The position numbers were made by a program, and so were the translations under genes. The notes under the pieces are model-generated. The model was not told the origin of the DNA, made no database searches, and worked only from the letters and a program-made list of their open reading frames with translations. A stretch of 64,000 bases of DNA, from assembly GCF_029227915.1 (NCBI RefSeq), contig NC_079883.1, positions 29,328,001 to 29,392,000 of the forward strand, written 5' to 3'. The stretch is from Hydractinia symbiolongicarpus (lineage: Eukaryota; Cnidaria; Hydrozoa; Anthoathecata; Hydractiniidae). Shown one piece after another: positions 1 through 11,107 of the stretch (its first letter is position 1; the number at the start of each line of letters is the position of its first letter).

Positions 1-77
1 AAGTGAGCCAAGTAGACTCCAAGAAATAACATTTTTCTTACTTTGATGTAATTGTTGGAACTCAGCGATTGCACTTG

Positions 78-92
78 GCGCTGTGGAAGCGC
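78..92 (+). other. Short GCGCT/AGCGC inverted repeat in class B tail
   Basis: A 5-bp perfect inverted repeat (GCGCT, loop GTGGA, AGCGC) sits just before the AT-rich end of monomers with the 'ggcgctgtggaagcgcttc' tail. It recurs in most class B tails, for example at about 823-837. C tails have 'gcgctgtggtagcgc', which also pairs. The stem is short and may be chance plus descent. Confidence 0.45.
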
Positions 93-243
93 TTCATTTA
101 AAAATTTAGATAATTAAGTCATTTTTTACTGTGGGACCAATCCCGGCCGTTATCGCGCCCTGAAGAAATAGAGACAGTTTCAAAAACTATCTTTCAATGA
201 CGTTCTAACGGTATCAATCCATTTGAGTTACAACGGTTGCGTC

Positions 244-263
244 ACATATTCGTACCAACATGT
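244..263 (+). other. Conserved 20-bp dyad box (representative copy)
   Basis: The box reads ACAT-ATTC-GTAC-CAAC-ATGT. The outer ACAT/ATGT arms and central GTAC are symmetric about one axis, and the intervening 4-mers are not. A copy occurs in essentially every complete monomer of all classes, and this is among the least variable parts of the monomer. Exceptions seen include 'cgcacc' (19170, 19543), 'cgtaccgac' (50226, 53230, 58449, 60314), 'cgtacctac' (34548, 36038), 'tactcg' in many B monomers of the right half, and 'cataccaac' (58071, 59936). The first half fits the mammalian CENP-B box (TTCG, then A five bases later), but the CGGG half is not present. A binding role is inference. Confidence 0.6.
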
Positions 264-297
264 ATTTAGTGATTTTTTTCCGATATTACTAAGTTGT

Positions 298-320
298 ATC
301 GCTTTTAACAGTAAAGCGAT
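298..320 (+). other. Hairpin-capable inverted repeat in class A monomer
   Basis: A perfect 7-bp inverted repeat, ATCGCTT and AAGCGAT, is separated by nine bases (TTAACAGTA here, TTAACAGTG in most copies). It recurs in most class A monomers, for example around 1043, 7377 and 9613. Class B monomers have 'aatgaaatgat' on the right side and the arm is broken. Some A copies have 'gaggcgat', which would still pair as G-U in RNA. Whether it folds in DNA or RNA is unknown. Confidence 0.6.
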
Positions 321-503
321 TGACTGTGGGACTTAATTGAACTGATTCTGGACTGTGACCTTATAAATGCGATAAATGAGCCAATTGGACTCCAAGGAAT
401 AACATTCTTCTTAATTCGACATGATTGCTGGGATTCAGCGTGTACACTATTCTCTGTGGTAGCGCTTTTTTTAAAAATTTAGATAAATAAGTCATTTTTT
501 ACT

Positions 504-875
504 GTGGGGCCAATCCTGGCCGTTAGCACACACTGAAGAAATAGAGACATTCTCAAAAACTAAATCTCATTGACTTCGTGCCGGTATCAATCCGTTTGAG
601 ATACAACGGTTTTGTCACATCTTCGTACCAACATGTACTTACTGACATTTTACGATATTACTAAGTTGTATCGCTTTTAACAATGAAATGATTGACTGTG
701 GGACTTAATTGAACTAACTTTGGCCTTTGACCTTATAAATGTGATAAGTGAGCCAAGTAGACTCCAAGAATTAACATTTTTCTTACTTTGATGTAATTGT
801 TGGAACTCAGCGATTGCACTTGGCGCTGTGGAAGCGCTTCATTTAAAAATTTAGATAATTAAATCATTTTTTACT
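504..875 (+). repeat. Representative class B monomer
   Basis: This 372-bp unit shows the class B marks: a 'ctggccgttagcacacactg' head (usually 'gcacgcactg'), 'gacattctcaaaaactaaatc', 'cattgacttcgtg', 'aatgaaatgattgac' replacing the hairpin arm of class A, 'gaactaactttggcc', 'gtgataagtgagcc', and a tail with 'ggaactcagcgattgcac' and 'gcgctgtggaagcgc'. It shares with class A the anchor, the 'cgtaccaacatgta' box and the AT-rich end, so A and B clearly have a common origin. In the left 4.7 kb B alternates strictly with A. Confidence 0.92.
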
Positions 876-2981
876 GTGGGACCAATCCCGGCCGTTATCG
901 CGCCCTGAAGAAATAGAGACAGTTTCAAAAACTACATTTCAATGACGTTCTAACGGTATCAATCCATTTGAGTTACAACGGTTGCGTCACATATTCGTAC
1001 CAACATGTATTTTGTGATTTTTTTCCGATATTACTAAGTTGTATCGCTTTTAACAGTAAAGCGATTGACTGTGGGACTTAATTGAACTGATTCTGGACTG
1101 TGACCTTATAAATGCGATAAATGAGCCAATTGGACTCCAAGGAATAACATTTTTCTTAATTCGACATGATTGCTGGGATTCAGCGTGTACACTATGTTCT
1201 GTGGTAGGGCTTTTTTTAAAAATTTAGATAAATAAGTCTTTTTTTACTGTGGGACTAATCCTGGCCGTTAGCACGCACTGAAGAAATAGAGACATTCTCA
1301 AAAACTAAATCTCATTGACTTCGTGCCGGTATCAATCCGTTTGAGATACAACGGTTGCGTCACATCTTCGTACCAACATGTACTTACTGACATTTTTCCG
1401 ATATTACTAAGTTGTATCGCTTTTAACAATGAAATGATTGACTGTGGTACTTAATTGAACTAACTTTGGCCTTTGACCTTGTAAATGTGATAAGTGAGCC
1501 AACTAGACTCCAAGAAATAACATTTTTCTTACTTTGACATAATAGTTGGAACTCAGCGATTGCACTTGGCGCTGTGGAAGCGCTTCATTTAAAAATTAAG
1601 ATACTTAAGTCATTTTTTACTATGGGACCAATCCTAGCCGTTATTGCGCGCGGAAGAAATAGAGACAGATTCAAAAACTACCTTTCAATGACGTTCTAAC
1701 GGTATCAGTCCGTTTGAGTTACAACGGTTGCGTCACATATTCGTACCAGCATGTATTTAGTGATTTTTTTCCGATATCACTAAGTTGTATCGCTTTTAAC
1801 AGTAAAGCGATTGACTGTGGGACTTAATTGAACTGATTCTGGACTGTGACCTTATAAATGCGGTAAATGAGCCAATTGGACTCCAAGGAATAACATTCTT
1901 CTTAATTCGACATGATTGCTGGGATTCAGCGTGTACACTATGCTCTGTGGTAGCGGTTTTTTTAAAAATTTAGATAAATAAGTCTTTTTTTTCTGTGGGA
2001 CCAATCCTGGCCGTTAGCACACACTGAAAAAATAGAGACATTCTCAAAAACTAAATCTCATTGACTTCGTGCCGGTATCAATCCGTTTGAGATACAACGG
2101 TTGCGTCACATATTCGTACCAACATGTATTTAGTGATTTTTTTCTGATATTACTAAGTTATATCACTTTTAACAATGAAATGATTGACTGTGGGACTTAA
2201 TTGAATTAACTTTGGCCTGTGACCTTATATATGTGATAAGTGAGACAACTGGACTCCAAGAAATAACATTTTTCTTACTTTGACATAATTGTTGGAACTC
2301 AGCGATTGCACTTGGCGCTGTGGAAGCGCTTCATTTAAAAATTTAGATAATTAAGTCATTTTTTACTGTGGGACCAATCCCGGCCGTTATCGCGCCCTGA
2401 AGAAATAGAGACAGTTTCAAAAACTACCTTTCAATGACGTTCTAACGGTATCAATCCATTTGAGTTACAACGGTTGCGTCACATATTCGTACCAACATGT
2501 ATTTAGTGATTTTTTCCGATATTACTAAGTTGTATCGCTTTTAACAGTAAAGCGATTGACTGTGGGACTTAATTGAACTGATTCTGGACTGTGAACTTAT
2601 AAATGCGATAAATGAGCCAATTGGACTCCAAGGAATAACATTCTTCTTAATTCGACATGATTGCTGGGATTCAGCGTGTACACTATGCTCTGTGGTAGGG
2701 CTTTTTTAAAAAATTTGGATAAATAAGTCTTTTTTTACTGTGGGACCAATCCTGGCCGTTAGCACTCACTGAAGAAATAGAGACATTCTCAAAAACTAAA
2801 TCTCATTGACTTCGTGCCGGTATCAATCCGTTTGAGATACAACAGTTTCGTCACATCTTCGTACCAACATGTACTTACTGACATTTTACGATATTACTAA
2901 GTTGTATCGCTTTTAACAATGAAATGATTGACTGTGGGACTTAATTGAACTAACTTTGGCCTTTGACCTTATAAATGTGAT

Positions 2982-4721
2982 AAGTGAGCCAAGTAGACTC
3001 CAAGAAATAACATTTTTCTTACTTTGATGTAATTGTAGGAACTCTGCGATTGCACTTGGCGCTGTGGAAGCGCTTCATTTAAAAATTTAGATAATTAAGT
3101 CATTTTTTACTGTGGGACCAATCCCGGCCGTTATCGCGCCCTGAAGAAATAGAGACAGTTTCAAAAACTATCTTTCAATGACGTTCTAACGGTATCAATC
3201 CATTTGAGTTACAACGGTTGCGTCACATATTCGTACCAACATGTATTTAGTGATTTTTTTCCGATATTACTAAGTTGTATCGCTTTTAACAGTAAAGCGA
3301 TTGACTGTGGGACTTAATTGAACTGATTCTGGACTGTGACCTTATAAATGCGATAAATGAGCCAATTGGACTACAAGGAATAACATTCTTCTTAATTCGA
3401 CATGATTGCTGGGATTCAGCGTGTACACTATTCTCTGTGGTAGCGCTTTTTTTAAAAATTTAGATAAATAAGTCATTTTTTACTGTGGGGCCAATCCTGG
3501 CCGTTAGCACACACTGAAGAAATACAGACATTCTCAAAAACTAAATCTCATTGACTTCGTGGCGGTATCAATCCGTTTGAGATACAACGGTTTTGTCACA
3601 TCTTCGTACCAACATGTACTTACTGACATTTTACGATATTACTAAGTTGTATCGCTTTTAACAATGAAATGATTGACTGTGGGACTTAATTGAACTAACT
3701 TTGGCCTTTGACCTTATAAATGTGATAAGTGAGCCAAGTAGACTCCAAGAAATAACATTTTTCTTACTTTGATGTAATTGTTGGAACTCAGCGATTGCAC
3801 TTGGCGCTGTGGAAGCGCTTCATTTAAAAATTTAGATAATTAAATCATTTTTTACTGTGGGACCAATCCCGGCCGTTATCGCGCCCTGAAGAAATAGAGA
3901 CAGTTTCAAAAACTACATTTCAATGACGTTCTAACGGTATCAATCCATTTGAGTTACAACGGTTGCGTCACATATTCGTACCAACATGTATTTTGTGATT
4001 TTTTTCCGATATTACTAAGTTGTATCGCTTTTAACAGTAAAGCGATTGACTGTGGGACTTAATTGAACTGATTCTGGACTGTGACCTTATAAATGCGATA
4101 AATGAGCCAATTGGACTCCAAGGAATAACATTTTTCTTAATTCGACATGATTGCTGGGATTCAGCGTGTACACTATGTTCTGTGGTAGGGCTTTTTTAAA
4201 AAATTTAGATAAATAAGTCTTTTTTTACTGTGGGACTAATCCTGGCCGTTAGCACGCACTGAAGAAATAGAGACATTCTCAAAAACTAAATCTCATTGAC
4301 TTCGTGCCGGCATCAATCCGTTTGAGATACAACGGTTGCGTCACATCTTCGTACCAACATGTACTTACTGACATTTTTCCGATATTACTAAGTTGTATCG
4401 CTTTTAACAATGAAATGATTGACTGTGGTACTTAATTGAACTAACTTTGGCCTTTGACCTTGTAAATGTGATAAGTGAGCCAACTAGAGTCCAAGAAATA
4501 ACATTTTTCTTACTTTGACATAATAGTTGGAACTCAGCGATTGCACTTGGCGCTGTGGAAGCGCTTCATTTAAAAATTAAGATACTTAAGTCATTTTTTA
4601 CTATGGGACCAATCCTAGCCGTTATTGCGCGCGGAAGAAATAGAGACAGATTCAAAAACTACCTTTCAATGACGTTCTAACGGTATCAGTCCGTTTGAGT
4701 TACAACGGTTGCGTCACATAT
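2982..4721 (+). repeat. 8-monomer HOR, partial copy 2
   Basis: Anchors 3112, 3485, 3857, 4230 and 4603 each lie exactly 2,981 bp after their partners 131, 504, 876, 1249 and 1622. Differences from copy 1 are single bases, such as 'actccaagg' to 'actacaagg' at 3372 and 'agactcc' to 'agagtcc' near 4488. The match ends near 4721-4752: copy 1 has 'ccgatatcac' and 'agtaaagcg', whereas here it reads 'ctgatattac', 'agtgaagcg' and 'gtgagactcaa'. This marks a recombination edge. Confidence 0.88.
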
Positions 4722-5720
4722 TCGTACCAACATGTATTTAGTGATTTTTTTCTGATATTACTAAGTTGTATCGCTTTTAACAGTGAAGCGATTGACTGTG
4801 AGACTCAATTGAACTGATTCTGGACTGTGACGTTATAAATGCGATAACTGAGCCAATTGGACTCCAAGGAATAACATTCTTCTTAATTCGACATGATTGC
4901 TTCGATTCAACGGGTACACTATGCTCTGTAGTAGCGGTTTTTTTAAAAATTTAGATAAATAAGTCTTTTTTTACTGTGGGACCAATCCTAGCCGTTAACG
5001 CGCCCTGAAGAAATAGAGACAGTTTCAAAAACTACCTTTCAATGACGTTCTAACGGTATCAGTCCGCTTGAGTTACAACGGTTGCGTCACATATTCGTAC
5101 CAACATGTATTTAGTGATTTTTTCCGATATAACTAAGTTGTATGGCTTTTTACAGTGAAGCGATTGACTGTAGGACTTAATTGAACTGATTCTGGACTGT
5201 GAACTTATAAATGCGATAAATGAGCCAATTGGACTCCAAGGAAATACATTCTTCATAGTTCGACATGATTGCTTGGATTCAGCGAGTACACTATGCTCTG
5301 TGTTAGCGGTTTTTTTGAAACTTTAGATAAATAAGTCTTTCTTTACTGTGGGACCAATCCTGGCCGTTAGCACGCACTGAAGAAATAGAGACATTCTCAA
5401 AAACTAAATCTCATTGACTTCGTGGCTGTATCAATACGCTTGAGATACAACGGCTGCGTCACATATTCGTACCAACATGTATTTAGTGATTTTTTTCTGA
5501 TATTACTAAGTTGTATCGCTTTTAACAGTGAAGCGATTGACTGTGAGACTCAATTGAACTGATTCTGGACTGAGACCTTATAAATGTGATAAGTGAGCCA
5601 ACTGGACTCCAAGAAATAACATTCTTCTTAATTTGACATGATTCACGAAACTCAGCGATTACACTGGGTGCTGTGGTAACGCTTCATTTAAAAATTAAGA
5701 TAAAAAAATTAGTTTCTACT

Positions 5721-6093
5721 GTGGGACCAATCCTAGCCATTAGCGCGCGCTGAAGAAATAGAGACAGTTTCAAATACTACATTTCACTGACTTTTTAATG
5801 GTGTCAGTCCGTTTGAGTTACAACGGCCGGGTCACATATTCGTACCAACATGTATTTAGCGATATATTTCTGATATTGCTAGGTTGCATCGCTTTTAACA
5901 GTGAAAAGATTGACGGTGGGACTTAATTAAACTAACTTTGGGCTGTGGCCTGATAAATGTGATAAATGAGACACTTGGACTCCAAGAAGTAACATTCTTC
6001 TTAATTTGAAATGATTGCCGGAACTCAGCGATTACACTGGGCGCTGTGGTAGCGCTTCATTTAAAAATTTAGATAAATAAGTCATTCTTTATG
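5721..6093 (+). repeat. Representative class C monomer
   Basis: Class C marks are an upstream end with 'aagataaaaaaattagtttctact' in place of the usual T run, the head 'gttagcgcgcgctg', 'caaatactac', 'ctttttaatggtgtcag' (usually 'ctttctaatgg'), 'ggttgcatcgc', 'gaaaagattgacggtggg', 'attaaactaac', 'ctgataaatgtg' and 'tttgaaatgattgccgg'. The dyad box is kept. Close copies start at 14950, 19421, 28095, 29213 and 30702, and later relatives are at 46724 and 61308. Confidence 0.87.
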
Positions 6094-6466
6094 GTGGGAC
6101 CCATCCTAGCCGTTATCACGTGCTGAAGAAAGGGCGACAGTTTCAAAAACTACATCTCACTTACTTTCTAACGGTGTCAGTCCGTTTGACTTACAACTGT
6201 TGGGTCACATATTCGTACCAACATGTACTTAGCGATATTTTTCCGATATTACAAAGTTGTATCGCTTTTAACAGTGAGGCGATTGACTGTGGGACATAAT
6301 TGAACTGATTCTGGACTGTGACCTTATAAATGCGATAAATGAGCCAGTTGGACTCCATGGAATAACATTCTTCTTAATTCGACATGATTGCTTTGATTCA
6401 ACGAGTACACTATGCTCTGTGGTAGCGCTTTTTTTAAAAATTTAGATAAATAAGTCTTTTTTTTCT
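6094..6466 (+). repeat. Representative class D monomer
   Basis: This unit follows the class C monomer and is marked by 'cacgtgctgaagaaagggcg', 'ctcacttactttc', 'gacttacaactg', 'tacttagcgatatttttccg' and 'tacaaagttg'. From 'cagtgaggcgattgac' onward it becomes class A like ('gaactgattctgg'), so it is a hybrid. The anchor is altered (ATGGTGGGACCC). Copies with the same C-then-D order start at 15323 and 19794. D heads with other tails occur at 28467, 29585, 31074, 44858, 47096, 56458 and 61681. Confidence 0.85.
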
Positions 6467-8109
6467 GTGGGACTAATCCTGGCCGTTAGCACACACTGAA
6501 AAATAGAGACATTCTCAAAAACTAAATCTCATTGACTTCGTGCCAGTATCAATCCGTTTGAGATACAACGGTTGCGTCACATATTCGTACCAACATGTAT
6601 TTAGTGATTTTTTTCTGATATTACTAAGTTGTATCGCTTTTAACAGTGAAGCGATTGACTGTGAGACTTAATTGAACTGATTCTGGACTGTGACCTTATA
6701 AATGCGATAAATGAGCCAATTGGACTCCAAGGAATAACATTCTTCTTAATTCGACATGATTGCTGGGATTCAGCGTGTACACTATGCTCTGTGGTACTGC
6801 TTTTTTAAAAAAATTAGATAAATAAGTCTTTTTTTACTGTGGGACCAATCCTGGCAGTTAGCACGCACTGAAGAAATAGAGACATTCTCAAAAACTAAAT
6901 CTCATTGACTTCGTGCCGGTATCAATCCGTTTGAGATACAACGGTTGCGTCACATATTCGTACCAACATGTACTTACTGACATTTTTCCGATATTATTAA
7001 CTATATCGCTTTTAACAATGAAATGATTGACTGTGGGACTTAATTGAACTAACTTTGGCCTTTGACCTTATAAATGTGATAAGTGAGCCAACTAGACTCC
7101 AAGAAATAACATTTTTCTTACTTTGACATAATTGTTGGAACTCAGCGATTGCACTTGGCGCTGTGGAAGCGCTTCATTTAAAAATTTAGATAATTAAGTC
7201 ATTTTTTACTGTGAGACCAATCCCTGTCGTTATCGCGCCCTTAAGAAATAGAGACAGTTTCAAAAACTACCTTTCAATGACGTTCTAACGGTATCAATCC
7301 CTTTGAGTTACAACGGTTGCGTCACATATTCGTACCAACATGTATTTAGTGATTTTTTTCCGATATTACTAAGTTGTATCGCTTTTAACAGTGAAGCGAT
7401 TGACTGTGGGACTTAATTGAACTTATTCTGCACTGTGACCTTATAAATGCGATAAATGAGCCAATTGGACTCCAAGGAATAACATTCTTCTTAATTCGAC
7501 ATGATTGCTGGGATTCAGCGTGTACACTATGCTCTGTGGTAGCGCTTTTTTTAAAAATTTAGATAAATAAGTCTTTTTTTTCTGTGGGACCAATCCTGGC
7601 CGTTAGCACACACTGAAGAAATAGAGACATTCTCAAAAACTAAATCACATTGACTTCGTGCCGGTATCAATCCGTTTGAGATACAACGGTTGCGTCACAT
7701 ATTCGTACCAACATGTATTTAGTGATTTTTTTCTGATATTACTAAGTTATATCGCTTTTAACAATGAAATGATTGACTGTGGGACTTAATTGAATTAACT
7801 TTAGCCTGTGACCTTATAAATGTGATAAGTGAGACAACTGGACTGCAAGAAATAACATTGTTCTTACTTTGACATGATTTTTGGAACTCAGCGATTACAC
7901 TGGGCCCTGTGGAAGCGCTTCATTTAAAAATTTAGATTCTTAATTCATTTTTTACTGTGGGACCAATCCCGGCCGATATCGCGCCCTGAAGAAGTAGAGA
8001 CAGTTTCAAAAACAACCTTTCAATGACGTTCTAACGGTATCAATCCGTTTGAGTTACAACGGTTGCGTCACATATTCGTACCAACATGTATTTATTGATT
8101 TTTTCCGAT

Positions 8110-9601
8110 ATTACTAAGTTGTATCGCTTTTAACAGTGAAGCGATTGACTGCGGGACTTAATTGAACTGATTCTGGACTGTGACCTTATAAATGCGATAA
8201 ATGAGCCAATTGGACTCCAAGGAATAACATTCTTCTTAATTCGACATGATTGCTGGGGTTCAGCGTGTACACTATGCTCTGTGGTAGCGCTTTTTTTAAA
8301 AATTTAGATAAATAAGTCTTTTTTTACTGTGGGACCAATCCTGGCCGTTAGCACGCCCTAAAGAAATAGAGACATTCCAAAAATCTGAATCTCATTGACT
8401 TCGTGCCGGTATCAATCCGTTTGAGATACAACGGTTGCGTCACATATTCGTACCAACATGTATTTAGTGATTTTTTTCTGATATTACTAAGTTGTATCGC
8501 TTTTAACAGTGAAGCGATTGACTGTGAGACTTAATTGAACTGATTCTGGACTGTGACCTTATAAATGCGATAAATGAGCCAATTAGACTCCAAGGAATAA
8601 CATTCTTCTTAATTCGACATGATTGCTGGGATTCAGCGTGTACACTTTGCTCTGTGGTAGGGCTTTTTTTAAAAATTTAGATAAATAAGTCTTTTGTTAC
8701 TGTGGGACTAATCCTGGCCGTTAGCACGCACTGAAGAAATAGAGACATTCTCAAAAACTAAATCTCATTGACTTCGTGCCGGTATCAATCCGTTTGAGAT
8801 ACAACGGTTGCGTCACATATTCGTACCAACATGTACTTACTGACATTTTTCCGATATTACTAAGTTATATCGCTTTTAACAATGAAATGATTGACTGTGG
8901 GACTTAATTGAACTAACTTTGGCCTTTGACCTTATAAATGTGATAAGTGAGCCAACTAGACTCCAAGAAATAACATTTTTCTTACTTTGACATAATTGTT
9001 GGAACTCAGCGATTGCACTTGGCGCAGTGGAAGCGCTTCATTTAAAAATTTAGATACTTAAGTCATTTTTTACTATGGGACCAATCCTAGCCGTTATTGC
9101 GCACTGAAGAAATAGAGAAAGTTTCAAAAACTACCTTTCAATGACGTTCTAACGGTATCAGTCCGTTTGAGTTACAACGGTTGCGTCACATATTCGTACC
9201 AACATGTATTTAGTGATTTTTTTCTGATATTACTAAGTTGTATCGCTTTTAACAGTGAAGCGATTGACTGTGAGACTCAATTGAACTGATTCTGGACTGT
9301 GACGTTATAAATGCGATAAATGAGCCAATTGGACTCCAAGGAATAACATTCTTCTTAATTTGACATGATTGCTTTGATTCAACGAGTACACTATGCTCTG
9401 TAGTAGCGGTTCTTTTAAAAATTTAGATAAATAAGTCTTTTTTTACTGTGGGACCAATCCTAGCCGTTAACGCGCCCTGAAGAAATAGAGACAGTTTCAA
9501 AAACTACCTTTCAATGACGTTCTAACTGTATCAGTCCGTTTGAGTTACAATGGTTGCGTCACATATTCGTACCAACATGTATTTAGTGATTTTTTTCCGA
9601 T
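8110..9601 (+). repeat. 4-monomer HOR (1,492 bp), copy 1
   Basis: Anchors 8329, 8702, 9075 and 9448 recur at +1,492. Private marks shared by both copies are 'ctgcgggactt' (about 8149), 'gctggggttcagcg', 'gcacgccctaaag', and 'gcgcagtggaagcg'. The class order is B/A hybrid, B, A, A. The match begins near 8100, just after 'tttattgatt', which is not shared. Confidence 0.88.
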
Positions 9602-11107
9602 ATTACTAAGTTGTATCGCTTTTAACAGTGAAGCGATTGACTGCGGGACTTAATTGAACTGATTCTGGACTGTGACCTTATAAATGCGATAAATGAGCCA
9701 ATTGGACTCCAAGGAATAACATTCTTCTTAATTCGACATGATTGCTGGGGTTCAGCGTGTACACTATGCTCTGTGGTAGCGCTTTTTTTAAAAATTTAGA
9801 TAAATAAGTCTTTTTTTACTGTGGGACCAATCCTGGCCGTTAGCACGCCCTAAAGAAATAGAGACATTCTAAAAATCTGAATCTCATTGACTTCGTGCCG
9901 GTATCAATCCGTTTGAGATACAACGGTTGCGTCACATATTCGTACCAACATGTATTTAGTGATTTTTTTCTGATATTACTAAGTTGTATCGCTTTTAACA
10001 GTGAAGCGATTGACTGTGAGACTTAATTGAACTGATTCTGGACTGTGACCTTATAAATGCGATAAATGAGCCAATTAGACTCCAAGGAATAACATTCTTC
10101 TTAATTCGACATGATTGCTGGGATTCAGCGTGTACACTTTGCTCTGTGGTAGGGCTTTTTTTAAAAATTTAGATAAATAAGTCTTTTTTTACTGTGGGAC
10201 TAATCCTGGCCGTTAGCACGCACTGAAGAAATAGAGACATTCTCAAAAACTAAATCTCATTGACTTCGTGCCGGTATCAATCCGTTTGAGATACAACGGT
10301 TGCGTCACATATTCGTACCAACATGTACTTACTGACATTTTTCCGATATTACTAAGTTATATCGCTTTTAACAATGAAATGATTGACTGTGGGACTTAAT
10401 TGAACTAACTTTGGCCTTTGACCTTATAAATGTGATAAGTGAGCCAACTAGACTCCAAGAAATAACATTTTTCTTACTTTGACATAATTGTTGGAACTCA
10501 GCGATTGCACTTGGCGCAGTGGAAGCGCTTCATTTAAAAATTTAGATACTTAAGTCATTTTTTACTATGGGACCAATCCTAGCCGTTATTGCGCACTGAA
10601 GAAATAGAGACAGTTTCAAAAACTACCTTTCAATGACGTTCTAACGGTATCAGTCCGTTTGAGTTACAACGGTTGCGTCACATATTCGTACCAACATGTA
10701 TTTAGTGATTTTTTTCTGATATTACTAAGTTGTATCGCTTTTAACAGTGAAGCGATTGACTGTGAGACTCAATTGAACTGATTCTGGACTGTGACGTTAT
10801 AAATGCGATAAATGAGCCAATTGGACTCCAAGGAATAACATTCTTCTTAATTTGACATGATTGCTTTGATTCAACGAGTACACTATGCTCTGTAGTAGCG
10901 GTTCTTTTAAAAATTTAGATAAATAAGTCTTTTTTTACTGTCGGACCAATCCTAGCCGTTAACGCGCCCTGAAGAAATAGAGACAGTTTCAAAAACTACC
11001 TTTCAATGACGTTCTAACTGTATCAGTCCGTTTGAGTTACAACGGTTGCGTCACATATTCGTACCAACATGTATTTAGTGATTTTTTTCCGATATTACTA
11101 AGTTGTA
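9602..11107 (+). repeat. 4-monomer HOR (1,492 bp), copy 2
   Basis: Anchors 9821, 10194, 10567 and 10940 are each 1,492 bp after those of copy 1. Differences are sparse: 'tagagaaagttt' in copy 1 against 'tagagacagttt' here, and 'gtcggacc' at the 10940 anchor. The match stops near 11107, where this copy continues 'tgtatggctttttacag' and copy 1 runs into copy 2. This very high similarity points to a recent tandem duplication. Confidence 0.88.

Larger units (their letters stand above)
131..503 (+). repeat. Representative class A monomer
   Basis: Written anchor to anchor, this 373-bp unit shows the class A marks: a 'cggccgttatcgcgccctg' head, 'gacgttctaacgg' at about 195-213, 'gaactgattctgg' near 340-352, 'gcgataaatgagcc', and a tail with 'gggattcagcgtgtacac' followed by an AT-rich run. 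It carries the 20-bp dyad box at 244-263 and the 7-bp-stem hairpin at 298-320. GC is about 36%. Near-identical copies start at 876 and 3112. Other A monomers differ at scattered positions, such as 'tagccgttattgcgc' heads and 'attcaacgagtac' tails. Confidence 0.93.
1..2981 (+). repeat. 8-monomer HOR (2,981 bp), copy 1
   Basis: Anchors at 131, 504, 876, 1249, 1622, 1995, 2368 and 2740 mark eight monomers in strict A-B-A-B order. The unit boundary is arbitrary because the left end is outside the window. The first 1.74 kb recurs 2,981 bp downstream with about ten differences by eye. Within the unit, the A-B dimers at 131-875 and 876-1621 also resemble each other closely, so the HOR grew from a 745-bp dimer. 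Confidence 0.9.
4722..8109 (+). repeat. Mixed monomer region with first C and D classes
   Basis: Anchors are at 4976, 5348, 5721, 6094, 6467, 6839, 7211, 7584 and 7957. The strict A-B order ends here: the monomers at 4603 and 4976 are both class A. Class C (5721) and class D (6094) then appear, followed by a monomer at 6467 with a B head and an A middle and tail ('gaactgattctgg'). I see no HOR repeated inside this stretch, but much of it recurs about 9.23 kb downstream (from 14,950). No gene or other element is visible. Confidence 0.85.

Noticed and set aside
94-130. AT-rich end of the monomer with T runs as a terminator or promoter
   Set aside because: It is present in every monomer, there is no gene next to it, and poly-T length varies freely. 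It may bend DNA, but nothing shows a transcription role.
244-263. A true CENP-B box
   Set aside because: TTCG and the following A are present, but the CGGG half reads ATGT. Only 6 of 9 fixed positions match, so I report only a conserved dyad box with partial resemblance.
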